Part shown: positions 8,819 to 17,256 of the stretch, piece after piece
How positions within the stretch are numbered: position 1 is the first letter of the stretch
How the letters are laid out: every line of letters starts with the position of its first letter
Source: Nitratiruptor sp. YY09-18
GTDB lineage: Bacteria; Campylobacterota; Campylobacteria; Campylobacterales; Nitratiruptoraceae
Direction of reading: 5' to 3'
NCBI RefSeq assembly: GCF_016593235.1
Contig: NZ_AP023065.1
Coordinates: forward strand, 1,426,001-1,490,000
DNA: 64,000 bases
Notes under the pieces: model-generated
Seen by the model: only the letters and a program-made list of their open reading frames with translations
Databases searched by the model: none
Told to the model about the DNA's origin: nothing
Translations under genes and position numbers: made by a program

Positions 8819-10070
8819 TTCTTTTCCTTAAAAACGAGTAGGCTGGAAGTTTGCAAGGAAGTTTGACAGGATTTACATTTCCACTATGAATACACTCAAA
8901 CTCTTTGTTAGCTTCAATTTTATCGAGTCTGAGCCACCATTTGCCATCTTTTGCAAATACTTCACCGATCTCATTTTTACATGGTGCAATATCTGCGTCT
9001 GCTGGCAAAACGATCTCAAGTATATCACCCTTGCATATCTTATCTTTTGTCAAAAAGTGTATCCCATCTTCGATCACTTCCGCTTTTACCTGGTGTGTTC
9101 CCTCGCTGATAGAGCTATCGAGCTTTTGCGTATCACCCCGCTCAAATGGTCTATGCACTAGATATGCATCAGTAAATCCACGATGCTTTGTTGTATGGAG
9201 CTCCTCTTGATATTTTTGGGGATGAAACTCTCCTTTATAATAATCATCTATCGCCATACGATAGGCTTTAGTCGTAGCTGCCACATAGTAGTTGCTCTTG
9301 GTACGCCCCTCAATCTTGAGACTATCCACAGCACCAGAATCGAGAAGCTCTTTGACATGGCTTGCAAGATTGAGATCTTTTGCATTCATGATGTAGGTGC
9401 CCTCACCTTCAACCTCTTCGAGCTTGAAGAGTGTTCCTGTCTCAGGATTTTCAGCATAGAGGGTATACTCAAAGCGGCAGTCATTTGCGCAACTTCCCCG
9501 ATTTGGCACACGCCCACTTTGTACACTACTAATGAGACAACGCCCACTATATGCAAAACACATACTCCCATGTACAAATACTTCAAGTTCAAGGTCTGGG
9601 AGTTTTTCTTTTATCTGTTTTAAATCTTTGAGACTGATCTCTCTTGCTGCAATGATGCGACTCACTCCCATTTCATAGTAAACAGCTGCATCAAGATAGT
9701 TCATCACATTGGCTTGTGTTGAAAGATGGAGAGGAATATGGGGTGCAATATCTTTGCAGAGCTTTATCACTCCTGGAGTGCTTACGATAAAAGCATCTGG
9801 CTCCATTGCTGCCATCTTCTCAATATGGGTAGCATAGAGTTTAATCTGGGAGTTAAAAGGAAATCCATTAATTGTTGCATATACTTTTTTGCCTATGCTG
9901 TGTGCATACTCAATCCCCTCTTTGAAACTCTCATAACTAAACTCTTTGCCACTACGAATACGCAGGCTAAAGTGGCTTACTCCACCATAGACTGCATCTG
10001 CCCCATAAGCAAAGGCAATTTTGAGTTTTTTGAGATTACCAGCGGGACTGAGAAGTTCTACTTTTTTCAA
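8808..10070 (-). CDS. U32-family protein, TrhP (YegQ)-like tRNA hydroxylation protein
   Basis: A 420-residue protein annotated historically as a collagenase-like peptidase. LLSPAGNLKKLKIAFAYGAD at the N-terminus and FVHGSMCFAYSGRCLISS near 165, followed by RGSCANDCR, give four cysteines spaced as in the Fe-S U32 proteins. The closest characterised relative by motif is TrhP, which works in the prephenate-dependent 5-hydroxyuridine modification of tRNA. TrhP versus other U32 subfamilies cannot be settled by eye. Confidence 0.85.
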   Translation of the reverse strand: MKKVELLSPAGNLKKLKIAFAYGADAVYGGVSHFSLRIRSGKEFSYESFKEGIEYAHSIGKKVYATINGFPFNSQIKLYATHIEKMAAMEPDAFIVSTPGVIKLCKDIAPHIPLHLSTQANVMNYLDAAVYYEMGVSRIIAAREISLKDLKQIKEKLPDLELEVFVHGSMCFAYSGRCLISSVQSGRVPNRGSCANDCRFEYTLYAENPETGTLFKLEEVEGEGTYIMNAKDLNLASHVKELLDSGAVDSLKIEGRTKSNYYVAATTKAYRMAIDDYYKGEFHPQKYQEELHTTKHRGFTDAYLVHRPFERGDTQKLDSSISEGTHQVKAEVIEDGIHFLTKDKICKGDILEIVLPADADIAPCKNEIGEVFAKDGKWWLRLDKIEANKEFECIHSGNVNPVKLPCKLPAYSFLRKRIAD

Positions 10071-10071
10071 T

Positions 10072-10551
10072 CTATTTTCCTCTTTTATCTAAAATATCTA
10101 TTAAGTGTTTATAGCCTGTCATCTTCGCATAATCTCTTGCACTCTTTTCAAAAGTATCGAGCACTTCAGTATCTACACCACACTCTTCAACTAAATAGCG
10201 GGTAATTGCTTCATCCCCATACGCCATTGCTGCCATGAGAGGTGTAAAACCAGATTTGCGCTTTGTGGTATTTGGATCGATGCCAGACTCTACTAAAAAC
10301 TTCACAATATCGAGTCTTGCTTTTTTAATTGCTTCATCAATGAGTCCTACTCCCTCTTCATCTACTTCATAGATATCTGCACCTCTTTCAACTAAAAATA
10401 CAAAAATCTCTAAACTTGCTCTGTTTTTGATGGCACTACGCAAAACTGAATCGCCACTTTCGCTCTTTATAGCATTTATATCATCAAATTCTTGACAAGC
10501 TTTCTTCACTCCTACCAAGGAATCCCTTTTGATCTGTTCAAAAATATCCAC
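10072..10551 (-). CDS. Ankyrin-repeat protein
   Basis: Three ankyrin repeats are visible: GDSVLRSAIKNRASLEIFVFL, GVGLIDEAIKKARLDIVKFL and GFTPLMAAMAYGDEAITRYL, followed by a capping helix. There is no signal peptide, so it is probably cytosolic and binds protein. I chose the GTG at 10551 (VDIFEQIKRD, 160 codons including stop), since AGGGGG lies about five bases upstream and a minus-strand TATAAT is properly placed. The longer frame from 10677 would run through the divergent hisJ gene and its promoter. Confidence 0.8.
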   Translation of the reverse strand: MDIFEQIKRDSLVGVKKACQEFDDINAIKSESGDSVLRSAIKNRASLEIFVFLVERGADIYEVDEEGVGLIDEAIKKARLDIVKFLVESGIDPNTTKRKSGFTPLMAAMAYGDEAITRYLVEECGVDTEVLDTFEKSARDYAKMTGYKHLIDILDKRGK

Positions 10552-10566
10552 CACTTCCCCCTGTGA

Positions 10567-10584
10567 TATAATTATTTTATTATA
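10567..10584. promoter_or_regulatory. Overlapping divergent -10 elements for hisJ and the ankyrin gene
   Basis: A plus-strand TATAAT at 10567-10572 serves hisJ and a minus-strand TATAAT at 10579-10584 serves the ankyrin gene, each about 20-25 bases before its start codon after allowing for the start site. The two promoters face each other across six bases, so polymerase binding to one should hinder the other. Confidence 0.6.
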
Positions 10585-10598
10585 GCAAAAGGAGCAGT

Positions 10599-11423
10599 AT
10601 GCGCGCAGATCTGCACAATCATACCAAGCGGTGTAACCACGCAATAGGTGAGATGGAAGAGTATGTGCAAAGAGCAATTGCGGAAGGCATTGATATATAT
10701 GGTTTTAGCGATCACGCCCCTATGAACTTTGATCAAAAGTATCGCATGGGCTTGGAAGAAGCAGATGCGTATGAAGAGGAAGTAAAAGAGCTTAAAGAAA
10801 AGTATAAAGATAGCTTAGAGATACTTTTAGCATATGAAGTAGACTTTTTGCCAGGACTTATGGAAGATCGTATTTTGCAAGCCGATGTAGATTACTTGAT
10901 AGGTTCAGTCCACTTCTTGCCCAAAAGCTGCAAGCATGGTGAGATCCTCATCCATCAAGATCTTTGGGGATTTGATAATCCAGAATTTATTGGAGAGTAT
11001 AAAAATAGAGACATAGATACCATTTGGGAAGACTACTTCAGTGCAATAGAAGCACTGGCAAAGAGTGGACTTTTTCAAATTGTCGGTCACTTAGACCTTA
11101 TCAAAGTATTCAACTTCAAACCCAAAAAAGATGTGCGTCTCATTGCCAAAAATGCATTGAAAACTATCAAAAAGAACGATTTAGTACTTGAAATTAGCAG
11201 CGCAGGTCTAAGAAAACCAGTTGGTGAGCCCTATCCAAGCAAAGAGCTTTTAGAAGAAGCTTACGTACTTGATATTCCTATCACTTTTGCTTCTGATGCC
11301 CATGCACCTGAGCAAGTTGGCTATAAGCTTGATGAAGTTATGCAAATGGCAAAAGAGATAGGTTATACACGATATGCTGTTTTTAGAAAGAAAGAAAGAG
11401 AGTTGGTAAATTTCACTATCTAA
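10599..11423 (+). CDS. hisJ: Histidinol-phosphatase, PHP family
   Basis: A 274-residue PHP-domain phosphatase. Metal ligands are visible as ADLHNHTKRCNHA near 3-15, GFSDHAPM near 35, HFLPKSC, GHLDLIKVF and ASDAHAPE near 235. In histidine synthesis it dephosphorylates histidinol phosphate. AGGAG lies five bases before the ATG. A function on other phosphorylated small molecules is possible within PHP proteins, but length and motif pattern fit HisJ/HisK. Confidence 0.88.
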   Translation: MRADLHNHTKRCNHAIGEMEEYVQRAIAEGIDIYGFSDHAPMNFDQKYRMGLEEADAYEEEVKELKEKYKDSLEILLAYEVDFLPGLMEDRILQADVDYLIGSVHFLPKSCKHGEILIHQDLWGFDNPEFIGEYKNRDIDTIWEDYFSAIEALAKSGLFQIVGHLDLIKVFNFKPKKDVRLIAKNALKTIKKNDLVLEISSAGLRKPVGEPYPSKELLEEAYVLDIPITFASDAHAPEQVGYKLDEVMQMAKEIGYTRYAVFRKKERELVNFTI

Positions 11424-11431
11424 TTTTTAGT

Positions 11432-12202
11432 TTACACAACAAATAATTTTTGATCTGTCTCTTCCATAATTCTTTTTTTCGCAAGTTCACAATACTCTTG
11501 ACTAATATCCACACCAACTCCATTTCTATTTAACAGCGCACTTTCGATGAGAGTTGTTCCACTCCCCATAAAAGGATCAAATACAGTATCTCCAACATAA
11601 CTAAAAAGTTTTATGCACCTTCTAGGAAGTTCTCTAGGAAAAGGGGCTGGATGGCCAACTCTTTTTTTACTTTCTCCACTAAAAGTCCATAATCCGTTTG
11701 TCCACTGCATAAACTCTTCTTTTGTGATATCACTTGTCCCTTTATAAACTTTTTTCCATTGTTCTTTGTAAAAAATAACAATAAGCTCAACCGGAGCTAT
11801 AACATAGGGTGCTGAAGCGCTCATCCAACTACCCCATGCTGTTCTTCTTGAAATATTTCCTTCATTCCAAATAATTGTACTTTGATACTTCCATCCAGCC
11901 TTTTGGGCAATATTTGTAATATCTGCACCTACAGGTTTCAATCCACCTTTATTCTTATCAAGTGGTATATTTAGACAAAGTCTTGCACTCTTCTTGCTCC
12001 ATTCATAACAATTTTTTAGCCATTTATGACTAAAATCAAGATATTCTCCATAACTCATAGCATCATGGTGTGAATCATAATTGATATCAACATTGTATGG
12101 CGGTGAAGTTACAATTAAATCAATAAATTCTTTGTCAAATAGATTTTTATCTAGAATATCGGCATTATAGATTTTTATATTATCTTTTTTCCAAAAAATC
12201 AC
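11432..12202 (-). CDS. Type II DNA methyltransferase, beta class (probably N4-cytosine)
   Basis: 256 residues. The catalytic motif IV TSPPYN is at 32-37 and the AdoMet-binding motif I DPFMGSGTT at 209-217, an order typical of beta-class amino-methyltransferases. SPPY rather than DPPY favours N4-methylcytosine. It starts within the last four bases of the restriction gene (ATGA overlap), which makes a classic R-M pair. The base composition is visibly AT-richer than in flanking genes, which suggests transfer. It converges with hisJ, nine bases away. Confidence 0.9.
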   Translation of the reverse strand: MIFWKKDNIKIYNADILDKNLFDKEFIDLIVTSPPYNVDINYDSHHDAMSYGEYLDFSHKWLKNCYEWSKKSARLCLNIPLDKNKGGLKPVGADITNIAQKAGWKYQSTIIWNEGNISRRTAWGSWMSASAPYVIAPVELIVIFYKEQWKKVYKGTSDITKEEFMQWTNGLWTFSGESKKRVGHPAPFPRELPRRCIKLFSYVGDTVFDPFMGSGTTLIESALLNRNGVGVDISQEYCELAKKRIMEETDQKLFVV

Positions 12203-12855
12203 AATAATTTCTCCAAATCATCAAAGAGATTCTCTATAGATTTTACTTTATCGCTTCCCTCAAAATCTTCCTTTGCAAGATATATACCATCGAGTTCATA
12301 TTCCATTACAATTCTCGCTTTTCTTGGTCCTCTTTGTGATGTTTTAAAACTTATTTCATTATCTTTATCTGGAGTTATCATAAAAACTTTTATATCTTCA
12401 GTTATTTTATCTTGTAATAATTTTAGTTTCCAATAAGGTGTTTCCGTATAACGTTCTCTAAATGAATTTTTTATAGAAAGAATAGCTTTTACCCAAATAG
12501 GATCTGTTGTATAAATTACTATATCAGCATCTGGCAAAAGCATATATTCACCAAAATTTACAGAAATTTTTCTTTTAACCTCAGATAATTCTGGAGAAAG
12601 TTCCTTTCCTTTTAGTATTTTATCTTTTGTTATTTTGTAGCCCTTGTTTGTACAAAAATCCTTTATCATTTCTTCAAAAATCGTCTCTAAGTTATGGCCT
12701 ACATAGCTTACCCATCCTTGTCGTATCTCATTTTCCGTTTTTCCATCTTTTTTACCTAATTCATAAAATCTTCTCTTTTCATTCTCAAGAAAATCTGAAA
12801 TTTTTTTATAAGGATTTTCTGTATTGTTTTTAAAATGTTTAAATCTTTCTATCAC
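12199..12855 (-). CDS. Type II restriction endonuclease, possibly of the CCGG (BsaWI-like) family
   Basis: 218 residues, starting at GTG with GGAG eight bases upstream. It shows a PD-(D/E)XK core: LLPDAD at 107-111, then AILSIKNS at 124-131 with K129, followed by RERYTE at 133-138. The SIKNS...RER arrangement resembles enzymes that cut CCGG-containing sites, BsaWI among them; this subfamily call rests on motif memory only. N-terminal residues 1-45 are helical and basic. The overlap with the methyltransferase gene supports the R-M assignment more strongly than any single motif. Confidence 0.75.
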   Translation of the reverse strand: MIERFKHFKNNTENPYKKISDFLENEKRRFYELGKKDGKTENEIRQGWVSYVGHNLETIFEEMIKDFCTNKGYKITKDKILKGKELSPELSEVKRKISVNFGEYMLLPDADIVIYTTDPIWVKAILSIKNSFRERYTETPYWKLKLLQDKITEDIKVFMITPDKDNEISFKTSQRGPRKARIVMEYELDGIYLAKEDFEGSDKVKSIENLFDDLEKLL

Positions 12856-12877
12856 AACAATATCTCCGAATTTATTG

Positions 12878-12883
12878 ATTATA
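12878..12883 (-). promoter_or_regulatory. -10 element of the R-M operon
   Basis: A perfect minus-strand TATAAT lies 22 bases before the GTG of the restriction gene, so the leader would be about 15 bases. I see no separate controller (C) protein gene. Confidence 0.5.
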
Positions 12884-12911
12884 ACAATTTAAAAGCGTGT
12901 ATATTAATATT

Positions 12912-12931
12912 ATTGGGGCAGAGCCCCAAAA
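12912..12931 (-). terminator. GC-rich hairpin directly after the glnA stop
   Basis: On the minus strand TTGGGGC-TCT-GCCCCAA begins four bases after the glnA TAA and is followed by AT-rich sequence. The same element, with one loop change, follows trxA at 47552-47578. Confidence 0.65.
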
Positions 12932-14377
12932 TTAGCAAGAGTAGGTAGTAATGAATTCGTATGGGTGCGGTCTTCCTTCCCAAGGCCAGATAGATGTTTC
13001 AAATTTGTAGTGCTGATATGTTTGGATAAACTCTTCAGTCATAACATCGCCAACTTTAAAGAGATCTCTGTTTGCAAGCATATTCTCGATCGCTTCTCTA
13101 AGCGTATGAGGCATCTGCTGGATACCTTTTTCACGAATCTCATCAAGAGTGAGTTCGAAAAGATCCATCTCCATAGGATCACCTGGATCGATTTTGTTTT
13201 TTATGCCATCGATACCAGCTAGAAGCAGTGCAGTGAATGCAAGATATGGGTTACCAGAGCTGTCTGGGAATCGGAACTCTGCTCTTACACTCTTCTCTCC
13301 CGCTCCCCAAGGAATACGACAACTTGCACTTCTGTTTTGTGCTGAGTATGCAAGAATTGAAGGCGCTTCAAATCCAGGAATAAGTCGTTTATAAGAGTTG
13401 GTAGAAGCGTTTGTAAAGGCTGCTACAGCTTTAGCGTGCTTCAAAACGCCACCGATGAAGTATTTACCAAATTGGCTGAGGTTTGCATATCCGTTTGGAT
13501 CATAAAAGAGATTTTTGCCATCTTTCCAGATAGAGATGTGTGTATGCATACCGTTACCGTTATCGCCATAGAGTGGTTTTGGCATAAATGTAGCAGTTTT
13601 ACCGTTGATGTGCGCAACGTTTTTGACTACATATTTGAGCTTTTGCACATTGTCAGCTGCTTCGATGAGAGTTCCAAACTTCACACCAATTTCACCTTGT
13701 CCCTGTGCAACTTCGTGGTGCAATACATAAGTCTCAAGACCGATCTCTTCCATAACCTGACTCATCTCAGCTCTTAAATCCATCATGGAGTCTACTGGAG
13801 GAACCGGGAAGTATCCACCTTTTGTACCAGGTCTGTGGCCGATGTTGTAAACATCATATTCGGGATTATCAACACCTCTATTCCACTCACCTTCACTTGT
13901 GTCTACTTCATAGTATTGACAGTTGATTTCATCTCGCACTTTTACATTGTCAAAAACGAAAAATTCATTTTCTGGACCAAAGTACGCAACATCACCAATA
14001 CCACTCTCTTGAAGATATTTGAGTGCTTTTTTTGCGATACTTCTTGGACACTTCTCATATGGCTGATTTTTATAGATATCAAATACATCACAAATAACCA
14101 CTAACGTTGGATCAGCAGTAAACGGATCAACAAACTCAGTACCTGCTTCTGGAACCAAAACCATGTCAGATTTGTTGATTGGCTGCCATGCTGGAAGAGA
14201 ACTACCATCAAATGGAAGACCATTTTTGAAAGTATCTTCATTGACCGCTTTGACATTGTATGTCACATGGTGCCATGTCCCTTTGATATCAGTAAAACGG
14301 AAGTCTACAAACTGTATCTCCTCCTCTTTGATAGTATCGAAGAGTTTTTGTAGTTTAGCTTCATCGACTTGAAACAT
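12932..14377 (-). CDS. glnA: Glutamine synthetase, type I
   Basis: 481 residues, ATP-dependent ligation of ammonia to glutamate. Signatures are DGSSLPAWQ near 57, [10 protein letters not shown] near 128, [11 protein letters not shown] near 220 and [10 protein letters not shown] near 357. Near the usual adenylylation loop the sequence reads MDLFELT: the regulatory tyrosine of enteric GSI (NLYDL) is phenylalanine here, as I recall for Helicobacter, so control by adenylylation is unlikely. It is transcribed from a TATAAT at 14408-14413 with AAGGAG before the ATG. Confidence 0.97.
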   Translation of the reverse strand: MFQVDEAKLQKLFDTIKEEEIQFVDFRFTDIKGTWHHVTYNVKAVNEDTFKNGLPFDGSSLPAWQPINKSDMVLVPEAGTEFVDPFTADPTLVVICDVFDIYKNQPYEKCPRSIAKKALKYLQESGIGDVAYFGPENEFFVFDNVKVRDEINCQYYEVDTSEGEWNRGVDNPEYDVYNIGHRPGTKGGYFPVPPVDSMMDLRAEMSQVMEEIGLETYVLHHEVAQGQGEIGVKFGTLIEAADNVQKLKYVVKNVAHINGKTATFMPKPLYGDNGNGMHTHISIWKDGKNLFYDPNGYANLSQFGKYFIGGVLKHAKAVAAFTNASTNSYKRLIPGFEAPSILAYSAQNRSASCRIPWGAGEKSVRAEFRFPDSSGNPYLAFTALLLAGIDGIKNKIDPGDPMEMDLFELTLDEIREKGIQQMPHTLREAIENMLANRDLFKVGDVMTEEFIQTYQHYKFETSIWPWEGRPHPYEFITTYSC

Positions 14378-14407
14378 CTATGCTCCTTTGTTTTTTGTTT
14401 CCAGCAT

Positions 14408-14413
14408 ATTATA
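14408..14413 (-). promoter_or_regulatory. glnA -10 element
   Basis: Minus-strand TATAAT, about 31 bases upstream of the glnA ATG. No clear -35 hexamer is seen, which is usual for Campylobacterota housekeeping promoters. I see no sigma-54 -24/-12 pair. Confidence 0.6.
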
Positions 14414-14469
14414 TCTCAATCAAAATAAGAAAATTGTTTAAAAGTTAAGCAATATGCTCAATTGCATCT

Positions 14470-14655
14470 ATTTTGTTTCTAAAAGAGCTTTTTGAACATT
14501 TCCATAGCTCTTTAAGAGTCTATTTGCAAGAGAAACTATTAAGCTACAGCAACAGTATCAGCAACTGCATGCAAAGCATAATAACAATAATTCTTCTTAC
14601 GTAGTAAACCTATAAAATTCACCAACTTCCAATCACTTTAATAATTCCCATTCTA
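14470..14655 (-). pseudogene. Decayed fragment of a YidB-like (DUF937) gene
   Basis: This gap between glnA and the Kbp gene is not empty. Read on the minus strand, its end encodes AMEMFKKLF-stop, against AMDMIKKLF-stop in the intact gene at 15139-15582. A segment about 80 bases upstream reads RKKNYCYYALHAVADT, against SAKKALADALPAVVDQ. Between them are in-frame stops and a net two-base deletion relative to the intact gene. It is the 3' part of a former paralogue, now non-functional; the 5' part is unrecognisable. The rest of 14414-14693 shows nothing else. Confidence 0.75.
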
Positions 14656-14693
14656 AGCACCATCGCTGTAAAGCTTTATAGCAATAAGAACTA

Positions 14694-15128
14694 TCAATCT
14701 TCTAAAACAATCCTTATCTTCTGTCCTGGATAGATTTTGTTGGGATCTTTTATCACTTCTTTATTATCTTCAAATATCTTTTTGTATTTATTACCATCTC
14801 CGTAGAATTTCTGTGCTATAGCCCAAAGAGTATCCCCCTCTTTAATCTCATAGATTTCAACCTTCTTATTCGCAGTCTCTTTAACTTGTACTTCACTAGT
14901 ATCTACTTTTTCCACTCCTTGAACATTTCCAGCCATGAGTGCTACTTTTTCTAGTGCTGCTTGATCTTTCGCTTCTCCTTTGATACTTACATTGCCCTCT
15001 TCATTGACAGTAACTTCGAGATTTTCGATACCTGGATTATCCTCTTCAATATGTTCTTTGATCTTTTCTGGAGCCTCTTCATGATGTGAAAAGAGCTTTT
15101 TGCCTATATTTTTGATAAATTCGAACAT
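14694..15128 (-). CDS. kbp: BON-LysM protein, Kbp (YgaU)-like potassium-binding protein
   Basis: 144 residues with the layout of E. coli Kbp: a short N-terminal helix (MFEFIKNIGKKLF), a BON domain at about 25-85 and a LysM domain at about 92-142 (YEIKEGDTLWAIAQKFYGD...KIYPGQKIRI). There is no signal peptide, so it is cytoplasmic as Kbp is. Kbp binds K+ and changes shape. The adjacent CPA2-type antiporter makes a role in ion homeostasis attractive but unproven. It lies 10 bases downstream of the YidB-like gene. Confidence 0.88.
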   Translation of the reverse strand: MFEFIKNIGKKLFSHHEEAPEKIKEHIEEDNPGIENLEVTVNEEGNVSIKGEAKDQAALEKVALMAGNVQGVEKVDTSEVQVKETANKKVEIYEIKEGDTLWAIAQKFYGDGNKYKKIFEDNKEVIKDPNKIYPGQKIRIVLED

Positions 15129-15138
15129 CGTATCTCCT

Positions 15139-15582
15139 TTAAAATAGTTTTTTTATCATATCCATAGCCCCTTGGAGACCACCTACTTGTGAGAGAAGTT
15201 GCTCAGCCAAAGAGGGGTCTTCGTTGGTAGCTTGATCTACAACTGCTGGCAAAGCATCAGCTAAAGCCTTTTTAGCACTTTCTTGGGAAATTCCTAACTG
15301 CTGCGCAAGCTGCTGGACTTTATCATTTGAAACAAGCTGCGTCACCGTATCAGGATCGATAGGAGCATTTTCCCCACTTCCTATCCAGCTACTCACAATC
15401 TCCATCAAACCACCACTTTGTGCTTTGGCTATAAGTGAAGTAATATCTATGCTTCCACCTTCTCCACCTAAAACTCCCTGCAAAGCCTGTGTTATATTTT
15501 CTACATCTATCCCCGTAGTGCTCTCATCATCATTGTTTTGTATATACTCTGCACCAATTTTGATAATTTGCATCCAATCCAT
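15139..15582 (-). CDS. YidB-like protein (DUF937 family)
   Basis: 147 residues, acidic, without a signal peptide. The central SSWIGSGENAPIDPDTV and the following LAQQLGISQESAKKALADALP segment are the YidB/DUF937 signature; the C-terminus ends in GLQGAMDMIKKLF. The family has no settled function. It heads a two-gene unit with the Kbp gene, and a decayed second copy lies on the far side of that gene. Confidence 0.85.
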   Translation of the reverse strand: MDWMQIIKIGAEYIQNNDDESTTGIDVENITQALQGVLGGEGGSIDITSLIAKAQSGGLMEIVSSWIGSGENAPIDPDTVTQLVSNDKVQQLAQQLGISQESAKKALADALPAVVDQATNEDPSLAEQLLSQVGGLQGAMDMIKKLF

Positions 15583-15654
15583 AGCATCTCCTTGGAAGAT
15601 TGTATAAATTAGTATACCATTAAAATGTTACATTATTGTTGCAAAAGGTTTAAA

Positions 15655-17250
15655 GTGGAACAGTTCTGGATATTACTTGCGGCTATCCTTTTAGCCACTG
15701 GACTCAATATATTCTTAAAAAAATTCGATCTACCTACGGCTATTGGCTACATTTTTACAGGTATCATCATCGCAAATATCCTCCATCTTAATGTCCATAA
15801 CTCAGAAGTTTTGCAATATATTTCAGAACTAGGCATTGTGCTATTGATGTTCACTATCGGGCTAGAATTTAGCTTCCAAGAACTCAAAATTATGAAAAAA
15901 GAGGTGTTTTTTTACGGCGCTGCACAAGTATTGATAAGTGGGCTCTTTTTTGCTAGCTTAACATATTTGTTGGGATTTGAGCTCAAAACTGCGATTATTA
16001 TAGGATTTGCACTCTCGCTTTCTTCTACTGCGATAGTTTTGAAGATTCTCAATGAAAATGGTGATATCCATGCAAGCTATGGACGTAAAGCTTTAGGAGT
16101 TTTACTTTTTCAAGATATTGCAGTTATTCCGCTTCTTTTAATGATTGAAATTTTTACAAAAGATGTCTCTTTGACAACTCTACTCCTACAGACTCTTATG
16201 AATATGATCTTCTTTTTTCTCTTGCTCTATCTTTTGGGACATTTTGTAATTGACAGGTTTTTACAGTATGCGGTGACTACGAAAACCCAGGAGATATTTT
16301 TATTAGCGATATTTTTCATAATTTTTCTCAGTGCTGAATTAGCCCATTTTTTTGGATTTTCTTACTCTCTTGGTGCTTTTTTTGCAGGTATGCTCCTTGC
16401 AGAATCAAAATATAAATACCAGGTAGAAGCAGACCTTGCTCCTTTTCGTGATCTTTTACTTGGTGTATTCTTTTTCTCAGTTGGAAACCGCATAAATTTC
16501 ATAGATATTATGGATAATCTCTTCCTCATTATAGCAGCAACTTTTACTATCATGCTTCTCAAAGCACTGCTTATCTTCTTGATTCTTTTTAAATTTGAGC
16601 AAAAGCGCACAGCATTTAAAACAGCCCTAGCCCTCTCGCAAGTTGGTGAGTTTTCTCTGGCTCTTTTTCTCTTGGCCAACTATAATAATCTTTTAGATAA
16701 CCACTGGATGCAGATACTCTCTTCTATTGTCATCATATCAATGATTTTGACTCCTTTTGTACTCAAAAAGATCAAAATACTTGCTGATAGATTTTTCAAA
16801 GAGCCTACAAGAGAGATCAAAATAGTATCCACTGGCCTCAAAAACCATGTAATTGTATGTGGATATGGGCCCCTTGGCAAGAGGATGTGTGAAGAGCTTA
16901 AAAGAAGAAATTTTGAATATGTGATAATTGAACACGATCTAGCCCTCTATGAAGAGGCACTGGCAAAAGGTGAGCCGATATTTTTTGGCAATGCAGCGCA
17001 GCGTACAGTATTAGAGAGTCTCGATCTCAAAAACGCTATAGCAGTGGTGATCACATTTCACAATCTTGAAAAAATAAGACTCGTAAGTCAATCAGTCTTG
17101 GATCTTGCGCCCCATGCGCATATTGTAGCACGTGTTAGAGATGAAAAAGAGGCAAAGACACTAGAAGATTTACACATCAAAAGCCTCGTTATTACCACGC
17201 AAACACTGGCCAAGGAGATGATCCAGCAGCTCTTTTACTGTACTCTTTAA
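15655..17250 (+). CDS. CPA2-type monovalent cation:proton antiporter with TrkA-N domain
   Basis: About 531 residues. Residues 1-380 are a Kef/Nha-like transporter with about 12 membrane segments (EFSFQELK, SLSSTAIVLKIL and FFSVGNRINF are typical). A cytosolic TrkA-N nucleotide-binding domain follows: VIVCGYGPLGKRMCEEL near 402, then VVITFHN and ARVRDEKEAK. I chose the GTG at 15655 (VEQFWILL), as AAAGG precedes it by six bases; an ATG at 15625 would add ten hydrophilic residues. It probably exchanges K+ or Na+ for H+ under NAD(H) control. It shares its stop region with PBP1A. Confidence 0.88.
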   Translation: MEQFWILLAAILLATGLNIFLKKFDLPTAIGYIFTGIIIANILHLNVHNSEVLQYISELGIVLLMFTIGLEFSFQELKIMKKEVFFYGAAQVLISGLFFASLTYLLGFELKTAIIIGFALSLSSTAIVLKILNENGDIHASYGRKALGVLLFQDIAVIPLLLMIEIFTKDVSLTTLLLQTLMNMIFFFLLLYLLGHFVIDRFLQYAVTTKTQEIFLLAIFFIIFLSAELAHFFGFSYSLGAFFAGMLLAESKYKYQVEADLAPFRDLLLGVFFFSVGNRINFIDIMDNLFLIIAATFTIMLLKALLIFLILFKFEQKRTAFKTALALSQVGEFSLALFLLANYNNLLDNHWMQILSSIVIISMILTPFVLKKIKILADRFFKEPTREIKIVSTGLKNHVIVCGYGPLGKRMCEELKRRNFEYVIIEHDLALYEEALAKGEPIFFGNAAQRTVLESLDLKNAIAVVITFHNLEKIRLVSQSVLDLAPHAHIVARVRDEKEAKTLEDLHIKSLVITTQTLAKEMIQQLFYCTL

Positions 17251-17256
17251 AAGAGT
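17242..17256. terminator. Palindrome at the convergent antiporter/PBP1A stops
   Basis: ACTCTTTAAAAGAGT is a 15-base palindrome that contains both stop codons: TAA of the antiporter at 17248-17250 and TAA of PBP1A at 17247-17249 on the other strand. It is AT-rich with a tiny loop, so it is weak as a terminator, but it is the only intergenic signal here. Confidence 0.35.

Noticed and set aside
10552-10677. N-terminal extension of the ankyrin gene up to 10677
   Set aside because: It would run through the hisJ promoter and start codon; a GTG with a good ribosome binding site is at 10551.
14378-14693. tRNA or small RNA gene in the glnA-kbp gap
   Set aside because: No cloverleaf or TTC-loop; the sequence is explained by the decayed YidB-like fragment and the glnA promoter.
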